A program made the position numbers and the translations under genes. Below are positions 36,497 through 46,889 of a stretch of 64,000 nt of DNA, one piece after another (position 1 is the stretch's first letter; each line of letters opens with the position of its first letter). This DNA is from Debaryomyces hansenii CBS767. Taxonomy: Eukaryota; Ascomycota; Pichiomycetes; Serinales; Debaryomycetaceae. The DNA lies in assembly GCF_000006445.2 (NCBI RefSeq), contig NC_006045.2, positions 868,001 to 932,000 on the forward strand. Reading direction: 5' to 3'. Under the pieces are notes generated by a model. It worked only from the letters and a program-made list of their open reading frames with translations. It was not told the DNA's origin and did not search any database.

Positions 36497-38005
36497 TTAC
36501 ATTTTACCCTTAACATTTGGGGTGGTTAAAGGCCATTCATAAGTGCCTTCATCGTAGAAGTTATAACCGTGATCAGATAAGAAAGGTCTCAAATTCTTTG
36601 GACCGTTAGAACCATAAGGATAAGGTTCAGGTGTTGGGCCATCCTTTGATTCGATGTGCTGTAACAATGGAGTGAACAACTTCCATGAAAGATCCAATTC
36701 ATCGTCTCTGACGAAATTAGCATGGTTACCTAAGTAACAGTCTCTAATTAATGATTCGTAAGCCTCTGGGATCCAAAATTCCTTAGAGTATCTAGATGAG
36801 TATGTTAAATCCAAGTCGGTAACAGAAGGAACAGCAGAAATACCTGGGATCTTAGAATTGATTTTCATATAGACGGCTTCATTTGGTTGAATTCTCATAA
36901 CTAATTCATTTCTTTGAATGTCATTGAACATACCCTTAGCCACTTCCTTGAATTGAATTCTAATTTCAACCTTAGATTCTTTCAAAGCCTTACCAGCTCT
37001 CATAACAATTGGAACACCTTCCCATCTTTCATTGTGGATTTGCATACCAAGTGCAGCATATGTAACACACTTGGAGTCACCTTTAACAGTGTCATCATCT
37101 AAGTAACCTGGTTTGGTTCCATCTTCGGACTTAGTATATTGTCCCAATAAGATGTCATCAGTTTCGAGTTCACCAAATGCTTTCAAGACCTTGACCTTTT
37201 CATCTCTGATAGCTTCAGGGTCAATAGAGACTGGTCTTTCCATAGTTAACAAAGTCAAAACTTGCAACAAATGGTTTTGCATGACATCTCTAACAATTCC
37301 AATATCATCGAAATAACCACCTCTACCTTCAGTACCAAAAGCTTCCTTGAAAGATATCTGGATCGACTTGATGTGGTTTTTGTTCCATGAAGCGTTAAGA
37401 AATTCATTACTAAATCTTAAAAATACCAAGTTCTTAACCATTTCCTTTCCTAAGTAGTGGTCAATTCTATACAATTCTTCTTCTGTGAACAATGGGGCCA
37501 AGCTCTTTTGCAACTTCCTAGAAGATTCCAAGTCATTACCAAACGGCTTTTCGACAATTAATCTAACCTCACCAGTTTTGGTGTAGGCATTTTCCTTTAT
37601 ATGACTTGCAACAGTGACGAATACCGATGGAGGTAAAGCCAAGTAGAACAATCTTTCAGGTTTGTCAACACCGGAATCTTTTTCATACTTTTCCATCTCC
37701 TCATTCAACTTTTTAAAACCTTCTGCGGAATCGTATTGACCTTGAGTATAAGAACACAAGTTCAAGAATTCGTCGACCTTATGCTTGTTACTATCATTAA
37801 CGCCCTTGAAATTGGCTGATATTCTTTCCTTAAAGTCAGCATCTGATAATTCTGATCTTGCATACCCAATCACCTTGATCGTTGATGGCAATTCTCCTTC
37901 ACGGAATAATCCAAATAATGCTGGGAACGTCTTCTTCTTAGCTAAATCACCAGAGGCCCCAAAGACGACAATGGTAACGTGTTTACCAAATGGTTCTACT
38001 GACAT
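36497..38005 (-). CDS. ZWF1: Glucose-6-phosphate 1-dehydrogenase
   Basis: 502 codons, normal length. The NADP-binding GASGDLAKKKTFPALFGLF is at the N-terminus and the active-site signature RIDHYLGKEMV in the middle. ISFKEAFGTEGRGGYFD, MQNHLLQVLTLLTMERP and the C-terminal VRDDELDLSWK are conserved. It catalyses the first, NADPH-forming step of the oxidative pentose phosphate pathway. In S. cerevisiae ZWF1, NAR1, LAP3, KEX2 and YTP1 lie together; four of the five are in this window. Confidence 0.97.
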   Translation of the reverse strand: MSVEPFGKHVTIVVFGASGDLAKKKTFPALFGLFREGELPSTIKVIGYARSELSDADFKERISANFKGVNDSNKHKVDEFLNLCSYTQGQYDSAEGFKKLNEEMEKYEKDSGVDKPERLFYLALPPSVFVTVASHIKENAYTKTGEVRLIVEKPFGNDLESSRKLQKSLAPLFTEEELYRIDHYLGKEMVKNLVFLRFSNEFLNASWNKNHIKSIQISFKEAFGTEGRGGYFDDIGIVRDVMQNHLLQVLTLLTMERPVSIDPEAIRDEKVKVLKAFGELETDDILLGQYTKSEDGTKPGYLDDDTVKGDSKCVTYAALGMQIHNERWEGVPIVMRAGKALKESKVEIRIQFKEVAKGMFNDIQRNELVMRIQPNEAVYMKINSKIPGISAVPSVTDLDLTYSSRYSKEFWIPEAYESLIRDCYLGNHANFVRDDELDLSWKLFTPLLQHIESKDGPTPEPYPYGSNGPKNLRPFLSDHGYNFYDEGTYEWPLTTPNVKGKM

Positions 38006-38707
38006 TATTACTATTTTTATCTATTAATACTCCTTTTAAAATGAGTCAGAGTAACCTGAAAATATATTATGATTTAATTCGTGCAATCAAAGAATAACAA
38101 CAAGTTTTCAATCTGTAGACTTCTTGATGTACTATAATATATAAACCTTTAGTCAATTGAGTCAATAAGAAACGAATTAGTAATAGTTATTAAAAACTTT
38201 GACGATCGATTCTTGATTTATAGCAATTACTAATTGAGTCAAATATCGGAAAAAGGGAGACCGGACCAATGTTCATCATCTGAGTCATGCACGTACTACA
38301 TTAATACTACATCACCTCACCCAAATTGTACCATAAAGACGTTTAAGACGTTACGTAGAACGCCTTAAGCACCATTGTCACTTTCATATGCTCGTCAAAT
38401 GATTACGACGTAGCATTATATTGATATAGAGAGTACCTATTTAGAATTTAGTAGTGTTTCCGATACGGACATACGCAGAATGGTGTCATCGTCACTTGGC
38501 ATTAGACTGCACTAAATAACAGCTACGTGGTACTCGTCGGGGATTCCAACAGACCGAGCTATGGCTGATGATGATATTTATACGGGTATCTGATAATTAG
38601 ATACATGAATGAAAACTAATAGAAAGTATTAGATTATTCTGATTATGTACAGGGCTGCACGTTCAATGATAATGGGATAAATTAAATATCTAAATAAATG
38701 TATACGA
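38006..38707. other. Intergenic region ZWF1-KEX2
   Basis: 702 bases holding the ZWF1 promoter and KEX2 terminator. Repeated ACGT-containing motifs (GACGTTTAAGACGTTACGTAG near 38338-38358) could be bZIP sites. Box-like TGATGA/CTGA sequences at 38565-38645 lack a terminal stem. I see no gene. Confidence 0.45.
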
Positions 38708-41467
38708 TTAAACAGACGTTCTTGATTCTGATATAGAAGTAGGGTTCTGGCTAGTGTCTGTATCCTCATGATCATTTGACTTGTTTGTAGAGGTTTCTAT
38801 GTCTTCGGTTGCACTTTTTGAGTCTTTTGGTGCAAAATCCGCGGCTGGCTTTGTCGAAAATTTGCTATTGTGCTCGGCTCTAGGGTCTTCAGGATGATCG
38901 TCTTCTTCATTACCGATTGCAAACATGCCATCATCGTAATCTGGTAATGTTTCGGCATTGAATTCGTCGAATAATCTGTCTCTTGTCTCGTCGCTATTAC
39001 GGGAGTTGTGACGTCTATCATTTCTATGTCCTAAATCCAACGAGTCGTCGTTATCATCCTCACTGTCAGTATAATCTTCGCCGGGAATAATATCGAATTC
39101 GTATTCTTCTCTTCTTCTTCTGCGGCGAGAGCTGCCTGGGGTTTTGTGATATCTCATGAATATTATTACAATGATAAACCCAATTACTGCTATTGCCATG
39201 AAATATTGCCCAGTGTGGTCAGCCGTGTATTGTTTACTTTTACCATCCTCCTCCTCTTCGGGCTCGCTAGTTTCTGTGGGGTCCGGCTTTGAGGAAGCAT
39301 TTGGGGTAGTTGTTTTAGGTTTTTCGGTTGCATCAACTTTTCCTTCCGGCTTAGCGGATGTAATGACAGAAGTGGGTTTGCCTGTAGTTGTAGCCTTTGT
39401 TTTGGCCTTTGTCTTGGTTTCCTTTGTAGATTCAGCTTGTGATTCTACAGCACTCGACTGGGGATCTTGAACCCCAATAGGCTTTTTGTCTTGCTCTTTT
39501 TGTTTCTCTCTTCTTTCCGCGCTATAATCTTTAGTGATGTCGTATACTTCAGCCTTTTCTGGATCAATGGATTCACCAAATAATCTCAATTGCCAATCTT
39601 GGAATGTAATACGGTTATCTTCCATCGGGTAGTCAGAGAATACTTCGATCGCCCATTCACCAATACCTGACTCACCCCAGTGAGCAACAGACATAAAGGT
39701 CCAATCTTTAAAACCTGCACCGGAGCGATCTTGAGGACGGAATGTAGCTAAATCACTTGTAACCTTGTGTGGGGAAATTAATCTAACACCTACCTTACCT
39801 CTTTCTGTGGCCTGAATATTGACTGTTACTGTTATGTGCTCAACTCTCTCTAAATTTACGATTTTTAAGTCCTCCTTAGTGATTTTGATTTTCTTCTTGA
39901 TCACATTATTTTGTTTTTCAGGACTAATAGTCCCACCTACTTTTTGAAGATCAGAGTAGTACCATGCTTGAGGTTTGACATTTTTCCAAGTTTCAGCAAA
40001 GTGAGCCATCGCATATGCATCGATTTTTCCATATCCATATTTATGAGAATATTTACGGCCCAAAGCAGTTATTTGGTAGTTACCATCATCCTCATTTATT
40101 GGAACAGAACTCAAGGCAGATACATATTGAACATCTCTCCACGTTAAGTTAGGATTAGCATGCAATACCAAAGAGTATATACCTGCCGCTAAAGGTGCAG
40201 CAGCCGATGTACCACCATGAAGTGCCGAGCATTTCCCTTTTATATCGGTAGTATGGATATGTTCACCAGAACCAGACGAGTATGTAACAACCATGACTGC
40301 AGAACAGGCCTCTGCATACATTGGATGTAATCCTTTATAGTCAATAGCACCAACAGTAATGGAATAAATAGAGTTAGTATACCCGTCAAAATTACAGGAA
40401 TCAGCATAACGGCCTCCATTACCTGATGCAAAAACATAGACAGCACCCTTATCCTTACGTCCTGTCTGAATACCTTTAATCATAGCCTTCTTGACAATAG
40501 CATCTGGCTGTGAAAGAGTTTTACCATCATCTGTTGGACCCCAAGAACAGGAATAGATATCGTTGACGTCAAGTCCATACATCATAGCAGATGCCTCTTC
40601 CTCTGCAGATATAGTTCCCGATAAAATTCTAATCCCACTGATTTGAGAATCATACGCTACTCCTACACCACAAACGTCGTTCTTAACGGCACCAATTTCA
40701 CCAGCACATCTCGTACCATGGTAGTCATCAAATAACCTAGGTTTTGGTAAATTTGTGTTATCATTAAAATCCCACGATCCCAAAGAATTGAAGTTATCAT
40801 GCAAATCTTCACTTTCGTAGTCTAAACCATCATCCACGACAGCTGTAACAATACCTTTACCAGTATTTCCTTCATACCACAATCCAGTGACATTGACATC
40901 ATGTCCAGGATAAAAAGTATTCACTAAATGCCATTGCTTCTGAAAAATTGGATCACTAATCCCCAACTTCTCGCTTACCTCCTTAATAGGTAACTGCGCT
41001 GAATCAACAATATTTACATCTCTCTTGGCTTGATTTTCCATCGAAACCTTATATTCTTCTTCGGTAATTGGCACAGGCATTCTTTTTCTCAACCTCTTAG
41101 GTGTAAGCATATGAATCGACTTCAAATACGGGTTGGATACCAAGTCATCAAACTCATCCTCAAACCCTCCAGATCTCTTGATCAAATTTTCATTGTTGGA
41201 GTTGAAATTCCCAATAAAACTATTATGTGGATGTTCCTTGTCAATACTAAATACAAAATGGTCATCTAGTCCACGTACCTGATGCTCGTACTTGTAACTG
41301 TCCCCATACTTGTCAATAAATTTATATAACGGTTCACTGGAGTTCAACGTATCCACCTCTACTATAAAGTAATTTTTCAGGTCGTAATCTCTCTTAGGAA
41401 TACGGAATCCGCCCACCAAATTGGCCACCAAAGATATTATTACAATTATTCTTGCAATATGGAGCAT
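38708..41467 (-). CDS. KEX2: Kexin, Golgi proprotein convertase
   Basis: 919 codons. A signal peptide is followed by a prodomain ending at Lys-Arg (ENQAKR before DVNIVDS). The subtilase domain has triad Asp212 (VVDDGLD), His249 (DDYHGTRC) and Ser421 (HGGTSAAAP), with spacings equal to S. cerevisiae Kex2. A P domain (about 530-660), a Ser/Thr/Lys-rich stalk, one transmembrane segment (about 765-785) and a long acidic cytosolic tail with an EYEFDI-type Golgi signal follow. It cleaves after KR/RR in secretory precursors. KEX2 is tandem with ZWF1 on the minus strand. Confidence 0.97.
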   Translation of the reverse strand: MLHIARIIVIISLVANLVGGFRIPKRDYDLKNYFIVEVDTLNSSEPLYKFIDKYGDSYKYEHQVRGLDDHFVFSIDKEHPHNSFIGNFNSNNENLIKRSGGFEDEFDDLVSNPYLKSIHMLTPKRLRKRMPVPITEEEYKVSMENQAKRDVNIVDSAQLPIKEVSEKLGISDPIFQKQWHLVNTFYPGHDVNVTGLWYEGNTGKGIVTAVVDDGLDYESEDLHDNFNSLGSWDFNDNTNLPKPRLFDDYHGTRCAGEIGAVKNDVCGVGVAYDSQISGIRILSGTISAEEEASAMMYGLDVNDIYSCSWGPTDDGKTLSQPDAIVKKAMIKGIQTGRKDKGAVYVFASGNGGRYADSCNFDGYTNSIYSITVGAIDYKGLHPMYAEACSAVMVVTYSSGSGEHIHTTDIKGKCSALHGGTSAAAPLAAGIYSLVLHANPNLTWRDVQYVSALSSVPINEDDGNYQITALGRKYSHKYGYGKIDAYAMAHFAETWKNVKPQAWYYSDLQKVGGTISPEKQNNVIKKKIKITKEDLKIVNLERVEHITVTVNIQATERGKVGVRLISPHKVTSDLATFRPQDRSGAGFKDWTFMSVAHWGESGIGEWAIEVFSDYPMEDNRITFQDWQLRLFGESIDPEKAEVYDITKDYSAERREKQKEQDKKPIGVQDPQSSAVESQAESTKETKTKAKTKATTTGKPTSVITSAKPEGKVDATEKPKTTTPNASSKPDPTETSEPEEEEDGKSKQYTADHTGQYFMAIAVIGFIIVIIFMRYHKTPGSSRRRRRREEYEFDIIPGEDYTDSEDDNDDSLDLGHRNDRRHNSRNSDETRDRLFDEFNAETLPDYDDGMFAIGNEEDDHPEDPRAEHNSKFSTKPAADFAPKDSKSATEDIETSTNKSNDHEDTDTSQNPTSISESRTSV

Positions 41468-42140
41468 TCTTTTACTATATTTATACTATTTCGTTTCTTA
41501 AGACAAAATCCACCTGTGAATAATCATATACGCCAATTTTATAATGCAATACTATTTTGTCAAATTTATCAATTATTTTCCCCTTTCTGGTGAACAAAAT
41601 TGGTGTTATCAATAAAGCACAATCTGTTGTTGATCTCTAATACCTCTATTATGCCGAGTTTCTAACAAAAATGGACAATATCTTATAATCTACCTTCGTT
41701 TTTGCTCTTACTAAATGATATATTCTGCCACGTACAGAGAGCTTGTGGCTTGATTACATAACCGGCACCTTAAGTATGCCGCGTTTTTGTGTCAATAGAA
41801 GTGTTCCATACTAACGAGTACTATTGAAGGAAGGATGCCAAAGAAATGTCTACAGAGACCATGTTAAAGGAGGTTGTAACATGAATTTAGTGAACTGATG
41901 CAGTAATATTTGATAAATATGTTATAATATTTTGAATAGAGATCAACGTCATTAAGTATGATGAAAGAGCCCAGAAACTTCGTGCCCAGCGCATTTTGCA
42001 ATCGTTAGCAATGATCTACACTCTAATTCTGGACAGGAATATTAAAAAGTTAACAGTGAGTCTGATATAGCTAACCCTAGAGAGTAATAGTTCCGAGTAT
42101 ATATTATTATGGGATTTAATTTAGCAATTTTTAATACAAA
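41468..42140. other. Intergenic region KEX2 to kinase copy 1
   Basis: 673 AT-rich bases: KEX2 promoter on one side, 3' end of the first kinase-like gene on the other. C-like ATGATGA (41959) and D-like CTGA (42062) occur 100 bases apart but without a terminal stem, so no snoRNA is called. No decayed mobile element is visible. Confidence 0.45.
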
Positions 42141-44006
42141 TCAGGAAATATTGAATATGATTTTTAAATCATCAACTTCATATTCAACCCTAGCTTCAAA
42201 TTCCTCATCGCCGTAGTCTTTTTTTTTGAGTTCTGAAGCTGCAAAATCGATGAAATATACAAGGCCTTCTTTTGAATAAAGAATGTTGGCTTTTCTAATA
42301 TCTGTGTGTATGATTCCATTCCGGTGAATTATGTCCAATTGTTTCTTAGCTTTCTCATATGTTTCGAGGTCCTTCGGCAACGGGACATTTTCAATATATC
42401 TGAATAAGTTGAAATACCCTATTGCAATATACAGTTCTTCATTTGTAACAGTCAATTGCCCTTTCTTTTGACGGATGTAGCAACTGTTGAACTCATGGTC
42501 CTTGGATAAAATTGAATAGCAATGTTTTTCGTTACGGTACCAGTCATCACATATCTCCCTCTTTTCTTTGCGAGAGCAATGTCTGTAATAATCTTCATTA
42601 ATGACTCGCGGATCATAGACCTTTGCAATTAGAAATTCTTTATCATCGATCGGTTCTAGTAAGAACTTCTTCAAGCAAATAGCTTCTAGTCTAACCAATT
42701 GTGTGTTGAACAAATCTCCATTTTGCACCCATACGTAATCACAGCTATTAGGCATATCAATAAATACTTTATCTTCCTTGTCTTCTTTCTCAACAGATTC
42801 TGAATCGCATGTCAGAGTACCCCGAGGTTCACTCTCACATTGTTCCGAGATATCCCTACTCAAATCCTCCACTGTCCATGCCATTCCTGATAGCTTTAGA
42901 TGTTCCTCCATCTTCTGAATCCTTTCTCGTTTCTTTTCCATTTTCGAATCTTCTTCTACTGATTTATAAATGAACGATAATAGTGACTCTCGCAAAGTAG
43001 GTTTAGCTGAATGACAGTCCCGAAGCATGTACCTGATTGGAACTATATTTGGCTCATGTGTTTCTTGTTTCAAATTGAGAATATTGTGTTCAAACGAATC
43101 AAGGTCCAATCTCACAAACACAGAGGTATATGCATCTGTTAAAATTCCCAGGTCAGTCTTGAAATGAAGCATATCGTATATAAGTTGGTCAATTTTTGCT
43201 GGATGGTTCAGAACTAATTTGAAGAAACCGTCATTACAAGTTGACATTATGGGGTCTTTTGTAACCCTTATAATACAATACGCCTGACTATCTTTAGAGA
43301 CAAGTATACCACTTCTACATCGCTGCACACCAACGGGCTCCAGTTTGTACCATATTGTTGGTTGCTCGGGGTAAACTATTGTCTGAACGTTTAAAGTAGT
43401 ATCAAGCACCGAACATATGGGCTCAACCAAATGCCAGAGATAAGCATCTCTAAAGAAACCTTCTAAAAGCCCATCGCGACGAATCAATTCGTATCTAAAG
43501 AAAGCAAAATCTGCCAAAGTTTTCTCCAACTGGTCATTCTCAATTCGATGGATGATTTCCCTCATAGTGCTAACCACTTCATCGTCCTCCATCTCTGTCA
43601 AGTAGTTTTCGTCGTATTTAAAATCCGTCAACTGTCTCCTGTGATCATTTGAGTTTCCCTTATTGTCACTACTCGAACAGCTCCCCACATTCTCTGTTTC
43701 ATATTCACACATAGGAAGGGACAAAATGAGCCGGAATAGCTTCTTAACTTGGTGGGGATATGCCTTGACAAAGTCTGTTACAAAAGCCAGATATTTAACA
43801 TCTGGAACCTTTTTAAGAAAATTGTCTAGTTCTCGATGATTTACCTTAAATAAATCATGAATTAGAATCTCATAACAAACTGTCAACACTCCCCAGCATG
43901 GATAAAAATCACGATAATCGTACATCTCTAATCCATCCTTAATAAACTTGCACATTGCAAGATACAAAGGATGGTCAGAAACCAGGCTTCTCGATATTTC
44001 AGTCAT
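42141..44006 (-). CDS. Nuclease-like/kinase family protein, copy 1 (nuclease residues lost)
   Basis: 621 codons from ATG 44006; the two codons before it start with TTG. Paralogue of the genes at 44435 and 46890. A helical N-terminal region (1-110) is followed by a PD-(D/E)XK-like fold (about 215-305), the shared YMLRDCHSAKPTLRES segment (about 326-341), an acidic linker and a C-terminal kinase (about 450-621). Kinase residues are kept: Lys462 (IAKVYDPR), His567-Thr-Asp569 with Asn574, and Asp587-Phe-Ala. The nuclease residues are not: relative to copy 2, Asp233 is Gly, Glu247 is Arg and Lys249 is Thr. It lacks the 20-residue repeat of the other copies. It is divergent from copy 2 across 428 bases. 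Function unknown; FunK1-like fungal kinases are the nearest family by layout. Confidence 0.8.
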   Translation of the reverse strand: MTEISRSLVSDHPLYLAMCKFIKDGLEMYDYRDFYPCWGVLTVCYEILIHDLFKVNHRELDNFLKKVPDVKYLAFVTDFVKAYPHQVKKLFRLILSLPMCEYETENVGSCSSSDNKGNSNDHRRQLTDFKYDENYLTEMEDDEVVSTMREIIHRIENDQLEKTLADFAFFRYELIRRDGLLEGFFRDAYLWHLVEPICSVLDTTLNVQTIVYPEQPTIWYKLEPVGVQRCRSGILVSKDSQAYCIIRVTKDPIMSTCNDGFFKLVLNHPAKIDQLIYDMLHFKTDLGILTDAYTSVFVRLDLDSFEHNILNLKQETHEPNIVPIRYMLRDCHSAKPTLRESLLSFIYKSVEEDSKMEKKRERIQKMEEHLKLSGMAWTVEDLSRDISEQCESEPRGTLTCDSESVEKEDKEDKVFIDMPNSCDYVWVQNGDLFNTQLVRLEAICLKKFLLEPIDDKEFLIAKVYDPRVINEDYYRHCSRKEKREICDDWYRNEKHCYSILSKDHEFNSCYIRQKKGQLTVTNEELYIAIGYFNLFRYIENVPLPKDLETYEKAKKQLDIIHRNGIIHTDIRKANILYSKEGLVYFIDFAASELKKKDYGDEEFEARVEYEVDDLKIIFNIS

Positions 44007-44434
44007 AGTCAAGTCATTTAAATAAATTATTCATAAGAACCTAACTCTTATATATATCTAGATCTTGAATTTGTTATGCTAAAAATATTGTAATAACGGA
44101 ATTTTGCAGGTTTATATATCCTTGGCATGCAATTGGAAAGTATTAGATTTTTTTGAATGATAGACGAAGTCAAGAAGTATTGTTTCGGAGTGTATTTATG
44201 CTGATAGAGTAAAATGCGGCATAAAATAATCTCAACCTGAATCACTATCCGAAACATCTGAAGCTTAATCGGAAGAGAATCTTCTCCAAAATCAATCAAT
44301 TACGCATTATTTAGCATATTATGTGTAGCATAACATGTTTCAGATATGATATAAGGGGAATATTAAAGGAATACAGAAGGAATATATAACGCAAGAGTAG
44401 TCTAGTATGATGATTCGCTTTCAATAAAGTAGAT
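44007..44434. promoter_or_regulatory. Divergent promoter between kinase copies 1 and 2
   Basis: 428 bases between two start codons facing away from each other. The right-hand 120 bases (44314-44434) are repeated before copy 3 (46769-46889) with few changes, including TAGCATAACATGTTTCAGAT. The left part, serving copy 1, is different. Confidence 0.55.
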
Positions 44435-46423
44435 ATGACGGAAGCTTCCAGAGATATAATTTCACATCATCCATTGCATCTTGCAATGTGTAAATGCATT
44501 GAGGATGAATTAGAGATGTACGATTATCATGATTTTTATCCAGGTTGGGGAGTGATGACAATGAATTATCGAATTCTAATTCAGGAATTGTTTAAGGTAG
44601 AGAACTGTGAAGTAGCGAGTTTCATTAGAGAAATTCGAGACCAATATCTGGATTTTTTAACACACTTTAAGAGAAACTACCTACAACAAGTTAAGAGGCT
44701 ATTCAGGTTCATTTTATCTCTTCCAATGTGTGAATATGAAATAGAAAATATTGGCAGATATTCAAGTAGTAATAACAAGGGGAGCTCAAATAAATACAGT
44801 AAACAATTTCCGGATTTTAAATGTGATGACGGTTATTTAAAAGAGTTGGAGATGGACGAAGTAGCTCACATTGTAAGGGAAATCTTTAGTCGAACTGACA
44901 ATAGGCGATTGGGGAAAACTTTAATAGAATTTGCATTCCGTAAACATGAATTGATTCCTCGCATTGGAACTCTAGAAGGTCAATATAAACTAATGTTTCA
45001 CAATTATTTGATTCGGCCCATATGCTCAATGTTGGAGGATGCGTTAAATATCGAGACGAAAGTTGAAACAGAACGACCAGCTGCATGGAGACGAGTGGTA
45101 CCCGTTGGAGTACATTTACTGACTCGAACAGACATAGTTATCAGTAAAGGGAACCTAGTGTATTGTGTTATAGAAACGAAAAGATATCCGCTATTGCCCA
45201 AATATAATGGCAATCCATTAGATGGTATAAGAAGCCTTTTTTCAGACCAGGAAAAAATAACGAAGCAGCTCATATGCGAGATGCTTTATTTCAAGACGGA
45301 CAAGGGTATTCTCACAGATTCATATACGTCTGTATTCGTTGAACTAGACCTTGATTCCTTTGAACGCAATGTCCATAATCTGAGAGATGTAAAAACTGAC
45401 AATGAGTCAAAGATAATTCCGATCAGGTACATGATTCGGGACTGCCACTCAGCTAAACCTACGTTACGAGAATCATTATTGTCGTTCATCTATAATTCAG
45501 TAGAAGAAGATTCGCAAATGGTAATCAAGCAAGAAAGGGTCCACCGGTTGGAAGAGCATCTAAAGCTATCAGGAAAGACATTGATGAAAGCCGTTTCTAG
45601 TGATGACAGTGATGATCAGTCTGAGGGCTCTGGAAGTCGACCCGGTACAAGAGATACAGACATGTCCACTTTAAATCAGTCTGAAGGCTCTGGAAGTCGA
45701 CCCAGTACAAGAGGTACGAATGTGTCCACAATGGAAGATATTTCTGAAGATATAGGAGAGGAGGGAGAAGATATGGATGATGAGATATCTATTGATATAC
45801 CTAGTAATAACAATAACCTATACGTACAGTATGGAGGTGATTTTAACACACAATTGATTAAGCTAGAACCTATTTACTTCAAGAAGTCCTTACTAGAACT
45901 GGTGGATGCTAACGAAGTTGTAGTTGCAAAGGTCTATGATCCACGAAACATGAACAGAGATCAACATAAAATCTCTACTTCTGAACAAAGGAGATATATA
46001 TGTGATGAATGGCATAATACCGAAAAAGTATGCTATTCGATCTTATCCAAGGACACTGAGTTCAATAGTTGTTATGTTCGTCAAAAGTTTGGTAAAATCA
46101 TTATTACAATTGAAAAGCTGTATGTTGCAAAAGGATATTTCAACTTATTCAGATACATTGAGAAGGTTCCGTTGCCAAAGGACCGGGAGACATATGAGAA
46201 AGCCAAGAAACAATTGGAAATAATTCACCGGAATGGAATCGTGCACAGAGATATCAGAGAAGACAATCTTCTCTATACAAAACAAGGGTTAGTCTACATC
46301 GTTGACTTCACACATGCAAAGGCCAAAGTCAATATTTATGATAATGGGCTGGAGCACGATGATTTTGATAAGCTAAAAAGCGTGTTTCCAGGATTTGCAT
46401 TATCTGAAATGGAACCTCTGTAA
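44435..46423 (+). CDS. Nuclease-like/kinase family protein, copy 2
   Basis: 662 codons. The helical N-terminal domain (1-110) is followed by a PD-(D/E)XK-like core: Asp233 in RTDIVIS, then Glu247-Thr-Lys249 in CVIETKRY, then a helix QLICEMLYF and a GILTDSYTSVFVELD strand. A conserved CHSAKPTLRES segment is at 338-348. A tandem 20-residue Ser/Gly/Arg repeat (395-434) and an acidic run lead to a kinase: Lys499 (VAKVYDPR), His604-Arg-Asp606 with Asn611 (HRDIREDN) and Asp624-Phe-Thr in place of DFG. Only 38 residues follow the DF motif, so the C-lobe is minimal. Nuclease plus kinase resembles fungal FunK1 and Crinkler-type REase-kinase proteins; this is inference from motifs. The last 20 residues differ from copy 3. 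Confidence 0.85.
   Translation: MTEASRDIISHHPLHLAMCKCIEDELEMYDYHDFYPGWGVMTMNYRILIQELFKVENCEVASFIREIRDQYLDFLTHFKRNYLQQVKRLFRFILSLPMCEYEIENIGRYSSSNNKGSSNKYSKQFPDFKCDDGYLKELEMDEVAHIVREIFSRTDNRRLGKTLIEFAFRKHELIPRIGTLEGQYKLMFHNYLIRPICSMLEDALNIETKVETERPAAWRRVVPVGVHLLTRTDIVISKGNLVYCVIETKRYPLLPKYNGNPLDGIRSLFSDQEKITKQLICEMLYFKTDKGILTDSYTSVFVELDLDSFERNVHNLRDVKTDNESKIIPIRYMIRDCHSAKPTLRESLLSFIYNSVEEDSQMVIKQERVHRLEEHLKLSGKTLMKAVSSDDSDDQSEGSGSRPGTRDTDMSTLNQSEGSGSRPSTRGTNVSTMEDISEDIGEEGEDMDDEISIDIPSNNNNLYVQYGGDFNTQLIKLEPIYFKKSLLELVDANEVVVAKVYDPRNMNRDQHKISTSEQRRYICDEWHNTEKVCYSILSKDTEFNSCYVRQKFGKIIITIEKLYVAKGYFNLFRYIEKVPLPKDRETYEKAKKQLEIIHRNGIVHRDIREDNLLYTKQGLVYIVDFTHAKAKVNIYDNGLEHDDFDKLKSVFPGFALSEMEPL
45617..45736 (+). 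repeat. Two 60-bp tandem units in kinase copy 2
   Basis: Units 45617-45676 and 45677-45736, each coding QSEGSGSRP(G/S)TR followed by nine more residues. They lie in the linker between the nuclease-like and kinase parts. The same pair occurs in copy 3 and is absent from copy 1. Confidence 0.85.
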
Positions 46424-46889
46424 GAGACGAATAATTAATTTTTGCGTTTCTAATGATCAGGCTTGATAGTTATTTAGACGAGCGAGTGTCGATCTATCAA
46501 TATATCGTCAAGAAGCTAAATAATCTACATAGCTTACCGTGTAATTTCAAAATCACTATAAGACATGTTCGAACCGCTTGAGGTTAGATTCTTGTCAAGT
46601 TCTAAGTAAAACAAGAAAACAAGTAATTTAAAAATGGTATAACTCAAAGAAACTATACTCCGCGCAAACTGTCTATGTGACTAGATCATAGAGTGAATTA
46701 GAGAGATGAGACTAAGTCCAATTAGACTTGCCTGAAAGAGATATCTTCTGAAACAACTTTTTTGTGATGCATATAATTTGTAGCATAACATGTTTCAGAT
46801 ATGATATAAGGGGAATATTAAAGGAATACAGAAGGAATATAATACGCAAGAGTATTCTAGTATGATGGTTTGCTCACGATGAAGTAGCT
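46424..46889. other. Spacer between kinase copies 2 and 3
   Basis: 466 bases: the 3' flank of copy 2, then unique AT-rich DNA, then the duplicated 120-base promoter (46769-46889). Short similarities to the 3' flank of copy 3 remain (AAATAATCTACA at 46518 and 48998; ACAAGTA near 46618 and 49112), showing the duplicated unit once extended past the stop codon. Confidence 0.55.

Noticed and set aside
41959..42065. C-like ATGATGA and D-like CTGA about 100 bases apart
   Set aside because: Flanks do not pair and the guide positions match no rRNA segment I know.
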